From Lujinxingia vulgaris (lineage in GTDB: Bacteria; Myxococcota_A; Bradymonadia; Bradymonadales; Bradymonadaceae): 64,000 nt of DNA. The translations under genes and the position numbers were made by a program. The stretch is from assembly GCF_007997015.1 (NCBI RefSeq), contig NZ_VOSM01000002.1:620001-684000 (forward strand), written 5' to 3'. The stretch's first letter is position 1. The number at the start of each line of letters is the position of its first letter. The notes below the pieces were generated by a model. It saw only the letters and a program-made list of their open reading frames with translations, made no database searches and had not been told where the DNA came from. This document shows positions 32,045-41,785 of this stretch, piece by piece.

Positions 32045-33625
32045 TTATTCTGAGAAGAACCCGTCAAAGGGATCGTCTTCGGCCGGCTCCGCTTCGGGTT
32101 GTGGAGCGGGCTCGGGTTGAGGCTCGGGCTCGGTCCTGGCCTCGGGACGAGGCTTCGGCGCGGGCGCGCGTCGTGAAGGTCGGCGCGAGGCGCGAGCTTC
32201 GGCGCGCTGCTCCGCCTCGGCGATGGCCTGAAGTGCTTCGGCAGTCTGGCGAGCCCGGGCCGCGACCGGTCCGGCAAGCTCCCGCGCGTGACCCTCGGTC
32301 TGCTCGCGGGCGAGCTCCTCTCGGGCCGCGCGAAGCTCCGCCTCAACCTCGGCCTGGCTCGCAACATCGGCACCATCGTCGGCGGGGGAAGGCGCCTCGG
32401 TCGCAACTTCTGCGGACTCCTCGGCGTCGCCGGCCGGCCCCATCATGGCGAAGGCAGCTCCGGCGATGATCACCACCGCCAGTGCACCGAGAATCAGCGG
32501 GGTGCGGGAGCGTCGGCCGTAGGTGATGGGGGCCAGATCATCGAGGTCGTCGATCGGCGTGCTCAGCGAGGCGACCGGAGGCTGGGTCTGCGTCTCGGTG
32601 ATGGTGTGGCCCGGTCGCACAGGCTGAGAGGGCGCGGGCGCATTGGGATCGGCAGGCCCCGGGGAGCTCGCCAGGATCTGCGGGTCGAGCTCCGCGAGCA
32701 GCGCCTCAAAGAGCGCACGAGCCGCGCTGGCGTCGGCCGGGCGGTCGGTCGGGTCTTTGGCGAGCAGCGAGTTGATCGCGCGCTCCAGCGGAGCGGGCGC
32801 GCTGCAATGCTGGCTTAAGGGGGGGATCTCGTTGACGACGTGCGCCATCAAGATCGCCATCGGGGTCTCGGCCGAGAAGGGGGGCCGCCCGCCGACGAGT
32901 TCGTAGAGAATGCAGCCCAGGCTGTAGAGGTCGGCGCGACCGTCGACCTCATGGCCCTGGCATTGCTCCGGGCTCATGTACTGTGGCGTGCCAAAGACCT
33001 GGCCTGTGCGGGTGACCTGCGTCTCGGCGCCCAGGACCTTGGCGATGCCAAAGTCGAGCACCTTGACGAAGGTGCCGCCACCGGGGATGTCGAGCAGAAA
33101 GATGTTATCGGGCTTTAAGTCGCGGTGGACGATGTTGGCGTCGTGAGCCGCCGAGAGCGCCGATGCGATCTGCACGCCGATGCGCAAGATCTCTTCAAAG
33201 GTGATGTTGCCTTCTTCGATGCGCTCGCTGAGCAGCGTGCCCACCAGGTACTCCATCGCCAGGTAGAGCGTGCCGTCTTCGTCCTGGCCGAAGTCGAGGA
33301 TCGTGACGCTGTGCGGGTGGTTGATCGTGGTGGCGATGCGCGCTTCGCGGAAGAAGCGGTCGACGAAGTCGTCGGTCTCACTGAGGTTGGCGCGCAGGGT
33401 CTTGATGGCCACCTGGCGATCGACGCTGCGCTGGTGTCCCAGATAGACCGCGCCCATGCCGCCGGCGCCGATGGCTTTTTCGATGATCCAGCGCCCGTCG
33501 AGCACGCGTCCGATCATCGGATCGTCGCCTTCGGGGCGGCTGTGGCGCAACTTCATGCCGTCGTGAGGGCAGTAGACGACCTCGTCGCCGTAGCTGCGCT
33601 GACAGGTTGGGCAGATCTTTTGCAT
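32045..33625 (-). CDS. Ser/Thr protein kinase with zinc-ribbon N-terminus
   Basis: A 526-residue Hanks-type kinase. N-terminal zinc ribbon 'CPTCQRSYGDEVVYCPHDG' (about 5-23). Kinase domain about 42-320: glycine loop GAGGMGAVY, VAIK Lys, catalytic 'IVHRDLKPDN', DFG 'KVLDFGIAKVLG', and 'GTPQYMSPEQ' activation segment. A juxtamembrane Pro/Thr region, one TM (about 376-396) and an extracytoplasmic coiled, Glu/Ala-rich tail follow. Zinc-ribbon kinases of this type are common in myxobacteria-like genomes. It sits 49 bp after the second kinase and 31 bp before the Omp85 gene, probably one transcript. Substrate unknown. Confidence 0.9.
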   Translation of the reverse strand: MQKICPTCQRSYGDEVVYCPHDGMKLRHSRPEGDDPMIGRVLDGRWIIEKAIGAGGMGAVYLGHQRSVDRQVAIKTLRANLSETDDFVDRFFREARIATTINHPHSVTILDFGQDEDGTLYLAMEYLVGTLLSERIEEGNITFEEILRIGVQIASALSAAHDANIVHRDLKPDNIFLLDIPGGGTFVKVLDFGIAKVLGAETQVTRTGQVFGTPQYMSPEQCQGHEVDGRADLYSLGCILYELVGGRPPFSAETPMAILMAHVVNEIPPLSQHCSAPAPLERAINSLLAKDPTDRPADASAARALFEALLAELDPQILASSPGPADPNAPAPSQPVRPGHTITETQTQPPVASLSTPIDDLDDLAPITYGRRSRTPLILGALAVVIIAGAAFAMMGPAGDAEESAEVATEAPSPADDGADVASQAEVEAELRAAREELAREQTEGHARELAGPVAARARQTAEALQAIAEAEQRAEARASRRPSRRAPAPKPRPEARTEPEPQPEPAPQPEAEPAEDDPFDGFFSE

Positions 33626-33674
33626 GAACGCTCAGGATGAGGATGCCCCCGGGTGCCGGGCTCCCCGGCGAGGG

Positions 33675-35378
33675 TTAGAGACGGTTAACTTTAGGTCTGG
33701 GCCCATCGTCGAGCAGCTCAATGGAGGGGCGTCGCGGCTCGGTCGGGGCCTCCTCCTCGGCGGGAGCCTCCTCGGTCTGCGAGACCTCCTCGCGGGGCTG
33801 CGTGCGCCTCTCGGTGCGCGGTGCGCGGCGTGCGGGACGACGCTCCTCGGCGGTCAGCTCGTAGCTGAGCTCCTGGCGCAGGCCACGCTCCGGGTCGATG
33901 GGGATGCGCACATCGAGAGGTTCGTAACCTTCCAGATGAAGCCGGTAGGCCAGCGGATCGCCGCCAGGGGCAACCGAGAGGTTGTAAGGCGTGGTGCCCA
34001 GCTCATCCTCACCTTCCAGGATCGTGGCGCCCGGGGGCTCGGTCGTCAGGCGCAAAATGATGGTGTCATTGACGGCCACCACCGTGGGTTCTTTGACATC
34101 GGGCTCAACGGGCTCTTCGACTGGCGAGGGGGCTGGCTCGGCGGGTGCGGCCACAAGCGCGTCAGGCGTCTGCGACTCGCCAGTTTGTTGTCCTCGCATC
34201 ACCATTACGCCCAGCAGCAGCACGATGATAAGCGCCAGCACCACCGCAGCAATGAGCCCCTTATTGGGGCCGCTCTTCTGCGGATCGGGCTGCGCGCCGG
34301 GGGCCATCGCCTGCCCGGTGCCGGTGAAATGGCCATTGTTGGTGAAGTTGCCCGTGCCGGTGAACTGCCCGTTGTTTGTGAAGTTGCCGGTGTTGCCAAA
34401 GCCTCCCGCAGCTCCGCCGGGCACCGAGGGCGCGAAGTGGTTGCCGGTGGAGGTCGGTGAGGCGATGCCGGCGGCAAGGGCGGCGTGATGCTTGCTCAGC
34501 GCGCTCTCAAGCTCCTCGCGCAGCTCTTCGGTGGTCTGCGGCCGCGCGCCGGGATCTTTGGACATGGTGCGGCGCACCACGTGTTCCAGCGCCAGCGGGA
34601 TCATGTCGAGGGCCTGCTCGGAGAGGCGCTCGGCAAAAGGCGGCGGCGGATCCTGGGCGTGGCTGATCATCAGGGCTGTGGTGGTCGGCCCCTGGAAGGG
34701 CGGCTCGCCACAGAGCATCTCAAAGATGATGCAGCCCAGGCTGTAGATGTCGCTGCGGTGATCGACGCTCTGCGAGAGGATCTGCTCGGGCGACATGTAG
34801 CGGGGCGTGCCGACGATGCGGCCGTCGCCGGTAAGTTGCACGTCGTCTTCGCCGCCTACGGCCTTGGCGATGCCGAAGTCGAGGACTTTGACCACGTCCG
34901 GGTCACCGTCGACCTCAATGAGGAAGATGTTGTCGGGTTTGACGTCGCGGTGAACGATGCCGTTTTTATGCGCCTCGGCCAGAGAGCGGCAGATCTGCGA
35001 GGCGATATGCACCGCGCGTTTTGGCGAGAAGGGCGCCTCGGTCTTGATCGCTTCGGTGAGCGTGCGCCCGGCGAGCATCTCCATGGTCAGGTAGAGAAAC
35101 CCGTCGTCGGTCTGGCCGTAGTCAAAGACGGTGACCGTGTTGGGGTGGCGCAGCTGGCTGACGGTGAGGGCCTCGCGCTCAAAGCGCGCGGCGGTCACCG
35201 GGTTATGCGAGGGGATGTACTTCAGGGCGATGCGCCGGTTCATATTGCGCTGAATCGCCTCATAGACCGCCCCCATGCCCCCAAACCCCATCAGGCTGAC
35301 GATCTCATAGCGATCGGCCACGGTCTGGCCGACGAGCTTTTCGTAGAGCGCTCGACGTTGGTCGCGAGAAGAAGACAT
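33675..35378 (-). CDS. Ser/Thr protein kinase with PEGA-like C-terminus
   Basis: A 567-residue Hanks-type kinase. Kinase domain about 22-285: GFGGMGAVY, Lys in 'RIALKYIPSH', 'IVHRDVKPDNIFL', DFG 'VLDFGIAKAVG', 'GTPRYMSPEQ'. A low-complexity Gly/Asn/Phe/Thr repeat (about 326-356), a TM (about 376-394, 'LIAAVVLALIIVLLLGVMV') and a PEGA-like beta domain (about 450-505, 'TTEPPGATILEGEDELG') follow. An acidic and Arg-rich tail closes it. It precedes the zinc-ribbon kinase by 49 bp, downstream of a TPR envelope gene. Two kinases in one run suggest a signalling pair controlling envelope biogenesis (inference). Confidence 0.9.
   Translation of the reverse strand: MSSSRDQRRALYEKLVGQTVADRYEIVSLMGFGGMGAVYEAIQRNMNRRIALKYIPSHNPVTAARFEREALTVSQLRHPNTVTVFDYGQTDDGFLYLTMEMLAGRTLTEAIKTEAPFSPKRAVHIASQICRSLAEAHKNGIVHRDVKPDNIFLIEVDGDPDVVKVLDFGIAKAVGGEDDVQLTGDGRIVGTPRYMSPEQILSQSVDHRSDIYSLGCIIFEMLCGEPPFQGPTTTALMISHAQDPPPPFAERLSEQALDMIPLALEHVVRRTMSKDPGARPQTTEELREELESALSKHHAALAAGIASPTSTGNHFAPSVPGGAAGGFGNTGNFTNNGQFTGTGNFTNNGHFTGTGQAMAPGAQPDPQKSGPNKGLIAAVVLALIIVLLLGVMVMRGQQTGESQTPDALVAAPAEPAPSPVEEPVEPDVKEPTVVAVNDTIILRLTTEPPGATILEGEDELGTTPYNLSVAPGGDPLAYRLHLEGYEPLDVRIPIDPERGLRQELSYELTAEERRPARRAPRTERRTQPREEVSQTEEAPAEEEAPTEPRRPSIELLDDGPRPKVNRL
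34314..34393 (-). repeat. In-frame low-complexity repeat in kinase linker
   Basis: About two copies of a 36-bp unit encoding GNFTNNGQFTGT / GNFTNNGHFTGT, between the kinase domain and the TM of the PEGA-type kinase. It is a likely length-variable linker. Confidence 0.75.
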
Positions 35379-35430
35379 AGGTTCGGTCTTGGGGAGCAGG
35401 TGCGCGCCGTGTGAGGGCGCGTCATAAAGT

Positions 35431-36225
35431 TCAGAAGCCCAGGGTCAGGCCAACGCCGGCGCTGCCTTTGCCCACCCAGGGGGTGAGCACCGAGCGCGAG
35501 GCCTGAGGGTTATCTTCGACGCTGTCGGCGCTGACAATCAGGTAGATGCCCAGGGCGGTGACGGCGATGCCGGAGGCGTAGAAGACGTCTGCCACAAGCG
35601 CCTGGGTGCGCGCGCTGTCGCGCGCGGACAGACGATCGTCGTAGCTGAGCTGGGGGTCGGTGATGCTCTCGGCGTTGCCGCTGGCCATAAGCCCCATCAC
35701 GACGCCTCCGCCGATCAGCGCCACGCCGCCGGCGGTGGTGATGATGCCCGGGGTGCGGTTGGGGGGCGCCGGCTGCGGAGTAGCGATGACATCGTCGGGG
35801 CCCTCATCCTGAGCGCCGTCGCCAGTGCTGCCATCTTCGCGGGCCTGCATCGCCTGAATCTCGCGCAGGGACTGCACCCGCTCCATCGCGTGGGAGCGCG
35901 CCTCACTCTCAACGTCCGGGGCGACCATAAAGCGCTCGTACTGCGCGATGGCCTCGTCCCACTGCTCCATCTGCTCGTAGCATCGCCCGATGTTGTAGAG
36001 CAGGTTGGGCACCGGATCGAGCGCGTAAGCCTGCTCGAAGAACTCGATGGCCTTGTCGTAGTCGCCGGCGCGGAAACTCTGCGCGCCTTCGGCCGAGAGG
36101 CTCTCGACCTGACGGGCGATGTCGGCGGCGTCGGCGTCCGACTGCGCCATCACCTGGGCGGGAACTCCAGTGGACATCAGGGTCACCAACAGCCCGACTC
36201 CGATAAACTTTCGCATGGCCATCAT
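35431..36225 (-). CDS. TPR envelope protein with hydrophobic hairpin
   Basis: A 264-residue protein with a signal peptide (cleavage near VMA-QS), a TPR region (about 36-125, 'GAQSFRAGDYDKAIEFFEQA', 'PNLLYNIGRCYEQMEQWDEA'), a Pro/Asp linker and two hydrophobic segments (about 165-185 and 213-232). It ends in the tail 'GKGSAGVGLTLGF'. It heads the kinase-kinase-Omp85 run with a 52-bp gap. An ATG at 36216 (MRKFIGV) is also possible and gives a shorter signal. Architecture matches the genes at 28165 and 55806. Confidence 0.8.
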   Translation of the reverse strand: MMAMRKFIGVGLLVTLMSTGVPAQVMAQSDADAADIARQVESLSAEGAQSFRAGDYDKAIEFFEQAYALDPVPNLLYNIGRCYEQMEQWDEAIAQYERFMVAPDVESEARSHAMERVQSLREIQAMQAREDGSTGDGAQDEGPDDVIATPQPAPPNRTPGIITTAGGVALIGGGVVMGLMASGNAESITDPQLSYDDRLSARDSARTQALVADVFYASGIAVTALGIYLIVSADSVEDNPQASRSVLTPWVGKGSAGVGLTLGF

Positions 36226-36425
36226 CTTTAAGAGGGTCGAAGTAGTTGAGAGTGGCGGTGCTCGCCGGCGATGATAGCCCCACAGCCGACGCGATGTCTA
36301 GCGCCGGTGCAGGCCTCGGGGTTTCTGGACAGCGCCGGGGTACGCGCCGACAATCGCAGCTGTTGCAGCCACCATGTGAAGGGGGAGTCTGCACACCTGA
36401 TTGAGTTGATGCGATGGAGATGAGC

Positions 36426-38891
36426 ATGGATTCCGGCAACCCTGCCGAGCATACCGATGAGGCGATCGCGATCGCCGAGCAAAAGACCGAACCTCTCAGC
36501 GCGCTTGATGATCCGGCGGTCGCGATCGCGCCGCCGGTGGAGAGCGCCTCGCCGATCTTCTCGGTGCGCGACGGGCTGGGCACCTTTGCCGGGGTGTTTC
36601 GCCCCACCGTGCTGACGATCTGCGGGGTGATGATGTACCTGCGCGAGGGCTGGCTGGTAGGTCAGGCCGGGCTCCTGGGCGCGCTGGGCTTGATCCTTTT
36701 GACCTTCGCGATCACGGGCACTGCGGCGATGTCGCTCTCGTCGATCACCACCAACATTCGCGTGGGGGCGGGCGGCGTCTTCTCGATCATCAGTCAGTCG
36801 CTGGGGCTTGAGCCCGGCGGCAGCATCGGCATTCCCCTTTATGTGGGGCAGGCCCTCTCGGCGGCGCTCTACATCTACGGGTTTAGCGAGGCCTGGGGAT
36901 ACATCTTCCCGGATCATCCGCCGGTAGCTGTGGCTTACGCCGTCTTTGTGCTGGCCTTCGGGGCGACGCTGATCTCCACGAAGTTGGCGTTTCGCCTGCA
37001 GGGGCTGGTGATGATCGTGATCATCGCCTCGCTCATTTCGATCGCGCTGGGGCTCACCGGGATGGGACATGATGGGGAGGTGACGCTGAACAACCCCGAG
37101 CTCTTTGGCAGCTTTGAGGCCGGGGGCTTCTGGATCTTATTTGCGATCTTTTTTCCGGCCGGCACCGGCGTCAAGGTCGGCGCGAGTATGTCCGGGGCGC
37201 TGGCCAATCCCCGTCGTAGCATCCCGCGCGGGACGCTTGCGGCGGTGGGGGTGGCGTTGTGCGTCTACGTCTTTATGGCCTTCTGGTACTCGATGGTGGC
37301 CACCCCGCAGGAGCTTCGTGACAACGTGCTCGTTGTGGTCGATCGCGCGGCCTTTGGTGAGCTTGTGCTGGTGGGGATTCTGGCCTCGACCTTCACCGCG
37401 ACGCTCAGCTCGCTTGTGGCGGCGCCGCGCGTGCTGCAGGCACTGGGGTCGCACAGCATCCTGCCGAAAAGCGCGTTCTTCTCGCAGGTTACCGGCCGTG
37501 GCGAGCCGCGGAACGCGGCCTTTGTCACCGGTGGGCTTGTGGCGTTTGCGCTGATGCTGGGAAGCCTCGACCGCATCGCGGTGCTCATCACGATGTTCTT
37601 TTTGCTGACCTACCTGACCATCAACCTGGTGGTGCTGGTGGAGCAGAGCCTGGGGATGATCTCGTTTCGCCCCACCTTCCGTGTGCCGAGGGCGGTGCCG
37701 GTGGTCGGGGCCTCGCTCTCTTTGCTGTCCGTGTTTGTGATCAGTCCGGCCTTTGCGCTGGTGGCGCTCTCGGTGATCGGCGCAATCTATGTGGTGCTGG
37801 TGGGGCGGCGGCTGGAGACGCCCTGGGAGACGGTGCGAAGTTCGATCTTTGTCTCACTGGCGGACTGGGCGGCAAAGCGCATCGCCCGGGGGCCGCAGGA
37901 GGCCAATGAGCGCAGCTGGAAGCCCGACCTGCTGGTGCCGGTGGAGAGCCGCACCCAACTCGATGGGCAGTTCCGATTTTTAAGGCTTCTCACCGCACCC
38001 AAGGGCTCGCTGCAGGTCGTCGGGGTGCTCAGCCGCGAGACCTACCCCCAGCCTGAAGAGGGCACGCAGGAGGCGCCGCCGGTCTCACGTCAGGAAGTGC
38101 ACGAGGAGGAGGATGCGCACGCGCGCTATCGCCCCCGCCGGCGAAGTGGCGAGCATAAGACCATCCCGGGGATGGGAGCCGGCAAGCTTCCCACTGCGGC
38201 GATGGCGGCGATCCGTCAGCGCGCGCTGGGCGACCTGGGGGCGGTGGCCGCCGATTTCCAGCGCGAGGGGCTCTTCGCCACCGCCGTCACCATTGAGGCC
38301 AGCACCTATCCGGCCGGCGTGGATATGGCCTCGGCGGTGATGCAGGGGAGCTATTTCCGGCCCAACATCCTCTTCATCAACGCCGATATGTACGAGCAGG
38401 CCACGCTGCAGGAACTTCTGGATGTGGCGATCACCCGCAAGATGGGTGCGGCGTTTCTCTTTGAGCACCCCGAGTCGTCGCTGGGCCATGAGCGGCGCAT
38501 TAACGTCTGGGTGCGCGATCAGAGCCCGAAGTGGCCGGTGGGGCTGCGCCTGGCCAACCTCGACCTCTCGCTCTTGCTGGGCTACCAGGCCCATCGCAAC
38601 TGGCAGGGGTCATTGCGACTGCTCACCGTCTGCCCCGATCCCGAAGAGACCGAAAACGCGCAGCGCTACCTGCAGCTTCTCATCGATGATGCGCGTCTGC
38701 CTCGGGGCACCGAGTCCTGGGTGGAGAGCGGCAGCTTTATGAAGTGGATCGCCGAGTCGCCCCGCGCCGACCTGCAGATCATGGGGCTTGCCGACACCAT
38801 CGACCGCGACTTCATGGAGCGCATGGTGCAACTCACCGGCAGCTCGGTGCTCTTTGTGCGCGACTCCGGCAATGAGAGCGCGCTGGCTTGA
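36426..38891 (+). CDS. SLC12-like cation-chloride cotransporter / APC permease
   Basis: An 821-residue transporter. About 12 TM helices lie between about 45 and 465, starting with 'RDGLGTFAGVFRPTVLTICG', where the GVF-PT-LTI-GV-M-LR pattern matches the SLC12 TM1 ('V.LP.....LF.R'). The remainder (about 480-821) is a large soluble C-terminal domain. That domain has segments like the SLC12/KCC cytosolic regulatory fold ('RADLQIMGLADTIDRDFMER' near the end). It moves Na/K/Cl or amino acids across the inner membrane (family knowledge). Start at 36426 is chosen for GGAG six bases upstream; 36414 is a weaker alternative. Alone on its strand. Confidence 0.83.
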   Translation: MDSGNPAEHTDEAIAIAEQKTEPLSALDDPAVAIAPPVESASPIFSVRDGLGTFAGVFRPTVLTICGVMMYLREGWLVGQAGLLGALGLILLTFAITGTAAMSLSSITTNIRVGAGGVFSIISQSLGLEPGGSIGIPLYVGQALSAALYIYGFSEAWGYIFPDHPPVAVAYAVFVLAFGATLISTKLAFRLQGLVMIVIIASLISIALGLTGMGHDGEVTLNNPELFGSFEAGGFWILFAIFFPAGTGVKVGASMSGALANPRRSIPRGTLAAVGVALCVYVFMAFWYSMVATPQELRDNVLVVVDRAAFGELVLVGILASTFTATLSSLVAAPRVLQALGSHSILPKSAFFSQVTGRGEPRNAAFVTGGLVAFALMLGSLDRIAVLITMFFLLTYLTINLVVLVEQSLGMISFRPTFRVPRAVPVVGASLSLLSVFVISPAFALVALSVIGAIYVVLVGRRLETPWETVRSSIFVSLADWAAKRIARGPQEANERSWKPDLLVPVESRTQLDGQFRFLRLLTAPKGSLQVVGVLSRETYPQPEEGTQEAPPVSRQEVHEEEDAHARYRPRRRSGEHKTIPGMGAGKLPTAAMAAIRQRALGDLGAVAADFQREGLFATAVTIEASTYPAGVDMASAVMQGSYFRPNILFINADMYEQATLQELLDVAITRKMGAAFLFEHPESSLGHERRINVWVRDQSPKWPVGLRLANLDLSLLLGYQAHRNWQGSLRLLTVCPDPEETENAQRYLQLLIDDARLPRGTESWVESGSFMKWIAESPRADLQIMGLADTIDRDFMERMVQLTGSSVLFVRDSGNESALA

Positions 38892-38903
38892 TACCGCGTA
38901 TCT

Positions 38904-38925
38904 CCTCGCCACAAATGTGGCGAGG
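38904..38925. terminator. Hairpin between convergent genes
   Basis: Perfect stem CCTCGCCAC-AAAT-GTGGCGAGG, 9 bp, directly after the transporter and 38 bp before the VWA gene end. It lacks a T-tract, so termination is not certain. Confidence 0.5.
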
Positions 38926-38962
38926 GGCGGCGGGCGATGCGGCATTGTGCAGGGAGGTATAG

Positions 38963-41785
38963 TTATCGGGAGCGGGTCAGCGCCAGCCAGGTCAGCTCGG
39001 TCTGACCGCTGAGCCGGATGCGGCGGAGCGCCAGATCGAGCACCATCAGCGCCAGGGCAACCAGCAGCACCAGGGGCCAGAGCTGGCGTCGGTAGCGGAC
39101 CTCCTCGCCATCGGCGTCGAAGATCGTCGCCGGGCTCGGGTCGACCTCGCCATCACCCATGGCGACGACCTGGGCGATAAGCGCCTCGTTGGGCTCGAGG
39201 TAGGTCATCTCGCGGGGGTAAGGGTAGGCAAGGCTGGCCTGGCTGACCGCGAAGGTGTCGCCGGCGCGGTCGTGCTGTGCGGCGAGCTGATAGGCCCCGA
39301 ATTGAGGGAGGGGGAAGCTCGCTTCGTAGCGGCCAGGAGCGCGCTGCTGAAGGTCGAACTGCGCGTCGTTGCCCTGCGGGTCGGTGACGCGCAGCACGCT
39401 CTGAAGATCGTTGATGAAGCGGTCATCTTCGCCGATGGCGTCGACCATCACCCGCGCGCGCTCTCCGTCGACGGTGACGCGCATCGGGAGGCGGTCGCGA
39501 TCGTCGGTGCGCATCGTGTCGCGGATGAGTTGCGCCCAGAGCTGGGCGTAGCCCGGCCAGCGCACCCACTCGGCGCCCCAGCGGTTCTTGAGGTCGGAGG
39601 TAAAGGCCGCGGTCTTACCGAGCCCCACTCGCCAGCGTGCCAGAAGCGGGTCGCCGCCCTCCACGGTGAGCAGCACCTCGGATTGGGGTTTGGGCGTGGT
39701 CGTCACATAGCCCAGGAGGTAGGGCGCGGCGTTCCAGGCGATGCCCTCGAGAAGTTGTGCGCGCCCGGCGACCTGTGCGCGAATCGGCTCTTCAGCCAGC
39801 GCCGAGCGCGCCACCGTGCGTGTCTCCTGGGTGAAGATCTGCGGCACGTTGTAGGGGTTGTTGGTGAAATGGTAGCGGCCCGAGCCGCGCTCGGCGATGC
39901 GGCGCAACATCGAGGTCTCCGCGCCGTCGCCTACGGCGACCGTGGTCACGGTGATGTTTTCAATGCGCATCGCCGGCATGATGCGGGTGAAGATCGTGCC
40001 CGGCTCCGACATCCCGTCGGTGAGCAGGATGATGTGTTTGACGCGTGCCGAGGCGAAGGCCAGCTGCTCGTAGGCCTCATTGAGCGCGAGCTCGATGTCG
40101 GTGCCGCCGCGGACTTGCAGGCGGTTGATGGCGCTGAGGATGCGCGAGCGGTTGGCCGCCGGCTGCAGTCGCACAATGGGGTCGATCTCATTGTCGAAGG
40201 CCAGCACGCCAACCTGGTCGCCGGGCTGCAAGACTTCGACAGCGGCGCGCGCGGCGTCTTTGGCCAGCGCAATGCGGTCGCCGGCCATTGAGCCGGAGCG
40301 GTCGATGACCATCAGGAGCGCCAGCGAAGGCGTCTCGCGCTGGCGTTCGCCTTCAAAGCTCACGGGCATCAGGCGCTCCACCGCGCTGTCTTCCCATTTG
40401 CCAGGGCCGAAGGAGTCCTGGCCGCCGGCCATGATCAGGCCGCCGCCCAGGTCGCGCACATAGCGGGTGAGAAGTTGCTGCTGGGCCTCGCTCACGTGGC
40501 GCGAGTGCACATCTGAGAGGAGCACCAGGTCGAAGCGGTCGAGCTCTTCTTCGCTTTTCGGGAGGCCAGCCGGGCTGCGCGTCTCCACATCAAAGTTCTC
40601 ATTGCGCAGCGCGCGCTCCAGATGATGGCGCGAGCGCATCTCACCCTCAACATAGAGTACCCGTGCCTTGCCGCGGATATGCGCGCTGTACATGAAGCTG
40701 TTGTTGGCCGCGTGGGTGTCCGGGCCCTCCACATTCATCGTCAGGCGAAACTGCCGAAAGCCGGGCTCGTAGACCTCCGTCTGAAAACGCACCTCGGTGA
40801 CGCCGCGCTGCAGCTCAACCTCTTGCTCGCCATCCTTGTATTCGTTCTGCCAGAGCGTCAGGCGGGCGGTGGTGGGGTAGGTCGAGAAGACGCGGGCCAC
40901 GAGGTAGAAGGGCGCACCAAGCTCAATGTTTTCGGGCACGTCCACCGCCTCAATGAGCACTTCCGGGGGCTGCTCGTAGTCGAGGGTCGCGGCGTAGAGG
41001 CGGATGCCAAAGTCTGCGGCGCGGTTGGCCTCGGCCAGCACATCGCCGCGGGTCTGGTTGCCGTCGCTGATCACGACCAGGCGCTTGAGATGATCGTCGG
41101 GGAAGAGGCCGTAGGCCATGCGCAGCGCGGCGCTGATGTCGGTCTGAAGGGTGGGGTCAGCGGCGAGTTCCTGGAGGTTGGCCGTATCCGGCACGACGTC
41201 TTCGGCGTCTTCTGCGGCTTCATCACCCGCTTGCGAGGGAGCAGCGTCGCGCGGGCGCTCCGGGCGAGGGAGCGCGGCATAGGTTCCGTCGGCGGAGGGC
41301 TCAATCAGGTAGGGGTGGTCGGCAAAGCCGATGACGCGCACCTGATCATCTTCGGCGGCAGCCTCCAGGTAGGTGTTGATGCGCTCGCGCGCCTGCTCCA
41401 GCGCCTCATCGGGGAAGGAGGCGGAGGTGTCCACCACGATGATCGTGGCGATCTTCGAGTCGAAGCTCGTAACCACCGGCTGCATCAACGCGAGCGTCAG
41501 CCCGGCCAGCACCAGCGCGCGAAAGAGCACGTTGAGCACGCGCTGGTAGAGGGGAAAGTCTGAGAGCGTGTAGCGCGCGACGATGGCCAGCAGGGGAAGG
41601 AGCAAGAGCAGCCCGACGTAGTCGGGCGCCATGATCTCAAAGGTGCGCTCTCCGTAGGTGAAGCTCCAGGTCTCCGCCGGCGCCCAGACCACAGCGTCCA
41701 GATACGCCCAGAGCCCGACGGCCCAGAGCGTGAGGAGGACGCCCCAGAAGGCGGTCTTGGAGATTAAAGATCGTGAGCCGATCAT
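38963..41785 (-). CDS. Large double-VWA membrane protein with GATase-like domain
   Basis: A 940-residue protein. Three N-terminal TMs (about 11-30, 55-70 and 83-99), a first VWA-like part with DTSAS near 115, then a central domain. The central domain resembles a class I glutamine-amidotransferase fold ('RFDLVLLSDVHSRHVSEAQQ', 'YVRDLGGGLIMAGGQDSFGP'). A second VWA (about 490-690) has a full MIDAS (DRSGSMAG, 'GGTDIELALNEA', 'LLTDGMSEPG'). A C-terminal TM lies at about 905-925. Starts with ATGA overlap with the upstream gene. It ends a six-gene minus-strand run. Likely part of a MoxR-activated envelope complex; substrate unknown. Confidence 0.85.
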   Translation of the reverse strand: MIGSRSLISKTAFWGVLLTLWAVGLWAYLDAVVWAPAETWSFTYGERTFEIMAPDYVGLLLLLPLLAIVARYTLSDFPLYQRVLNVLFRALVLAGLTLALMQPVVTSFDSKIATIIVVDTSASFPDEALEQARERINTYLEAAAEDDQVRVIGFADHPYLIEPSADGTYAALPRPERPRDAAPSQAGDEAAEDAEDVVPDTANLQELAADPTLQTDISAALRMAYGLFPDDHLKRLVVISDGNQTRGDVLAEANRAADFGIRLYAATLDYEQPPEVLIEAVDVPENIELGAPFYLVARVFSTYPTTARLTLWQNEYKDGEQEVELQRGVTEVRFQTEVYEPGFRQFRLTMNVEGPDTHAANNSFMYSAHIRGKARVLYVEGEMRSRHHLERALRNENFDVETRSPAGLPKSEEELDRFDLVLLSDVHSRHVSEAQQQLLTRYVRDLGGGLIMAGGQDSFGPGKWEDSAVERLMPVSFEGERQRETPSLALLMVIDRSGSMAGDRIALAKDAARAAVEVLQPGDQVGVLAFDNEIDPIVRLQPAANRSRILSAINRLQVRGGTDIELALNEAYEQLAFASARVKHIILLTDGMSEPGTIFTRIMPAMRIENITVTTVAVGDGAETSMLRRIAERGSGRYHFTNNPYNVPQIFTQETRTVARSALAEEPIRAQVAGRAQLLEGIAWNAAPYLLGYVTTTPKPQSEVLLTVEGGDPLLARWRVGLGKTAAFTSDLKNRWGAEWVRWPGYAQLWAQLIRDTMRTDDRDRLPMRVTVDGERARVMVDAIGEDDRFINDLQSVLRVTDPQGNDAQFDLQQRAPGRYEASFPLPQFGAYQLAAQHDRAGDTFAVSQASLAYPYPREMTYLEPNEALIAQVVAMGDGEVDPSPATIFDADGEEVRYRRQLWPLVLLVALALMVLDLALRRIRLSGQTELTWLALTRSR

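Noticed and set aside
38904-38925. Confident rho-independent terminator
   Set aside because: Strong stem but no T-tract on either side; kept only as a hairpin of uncertain role.
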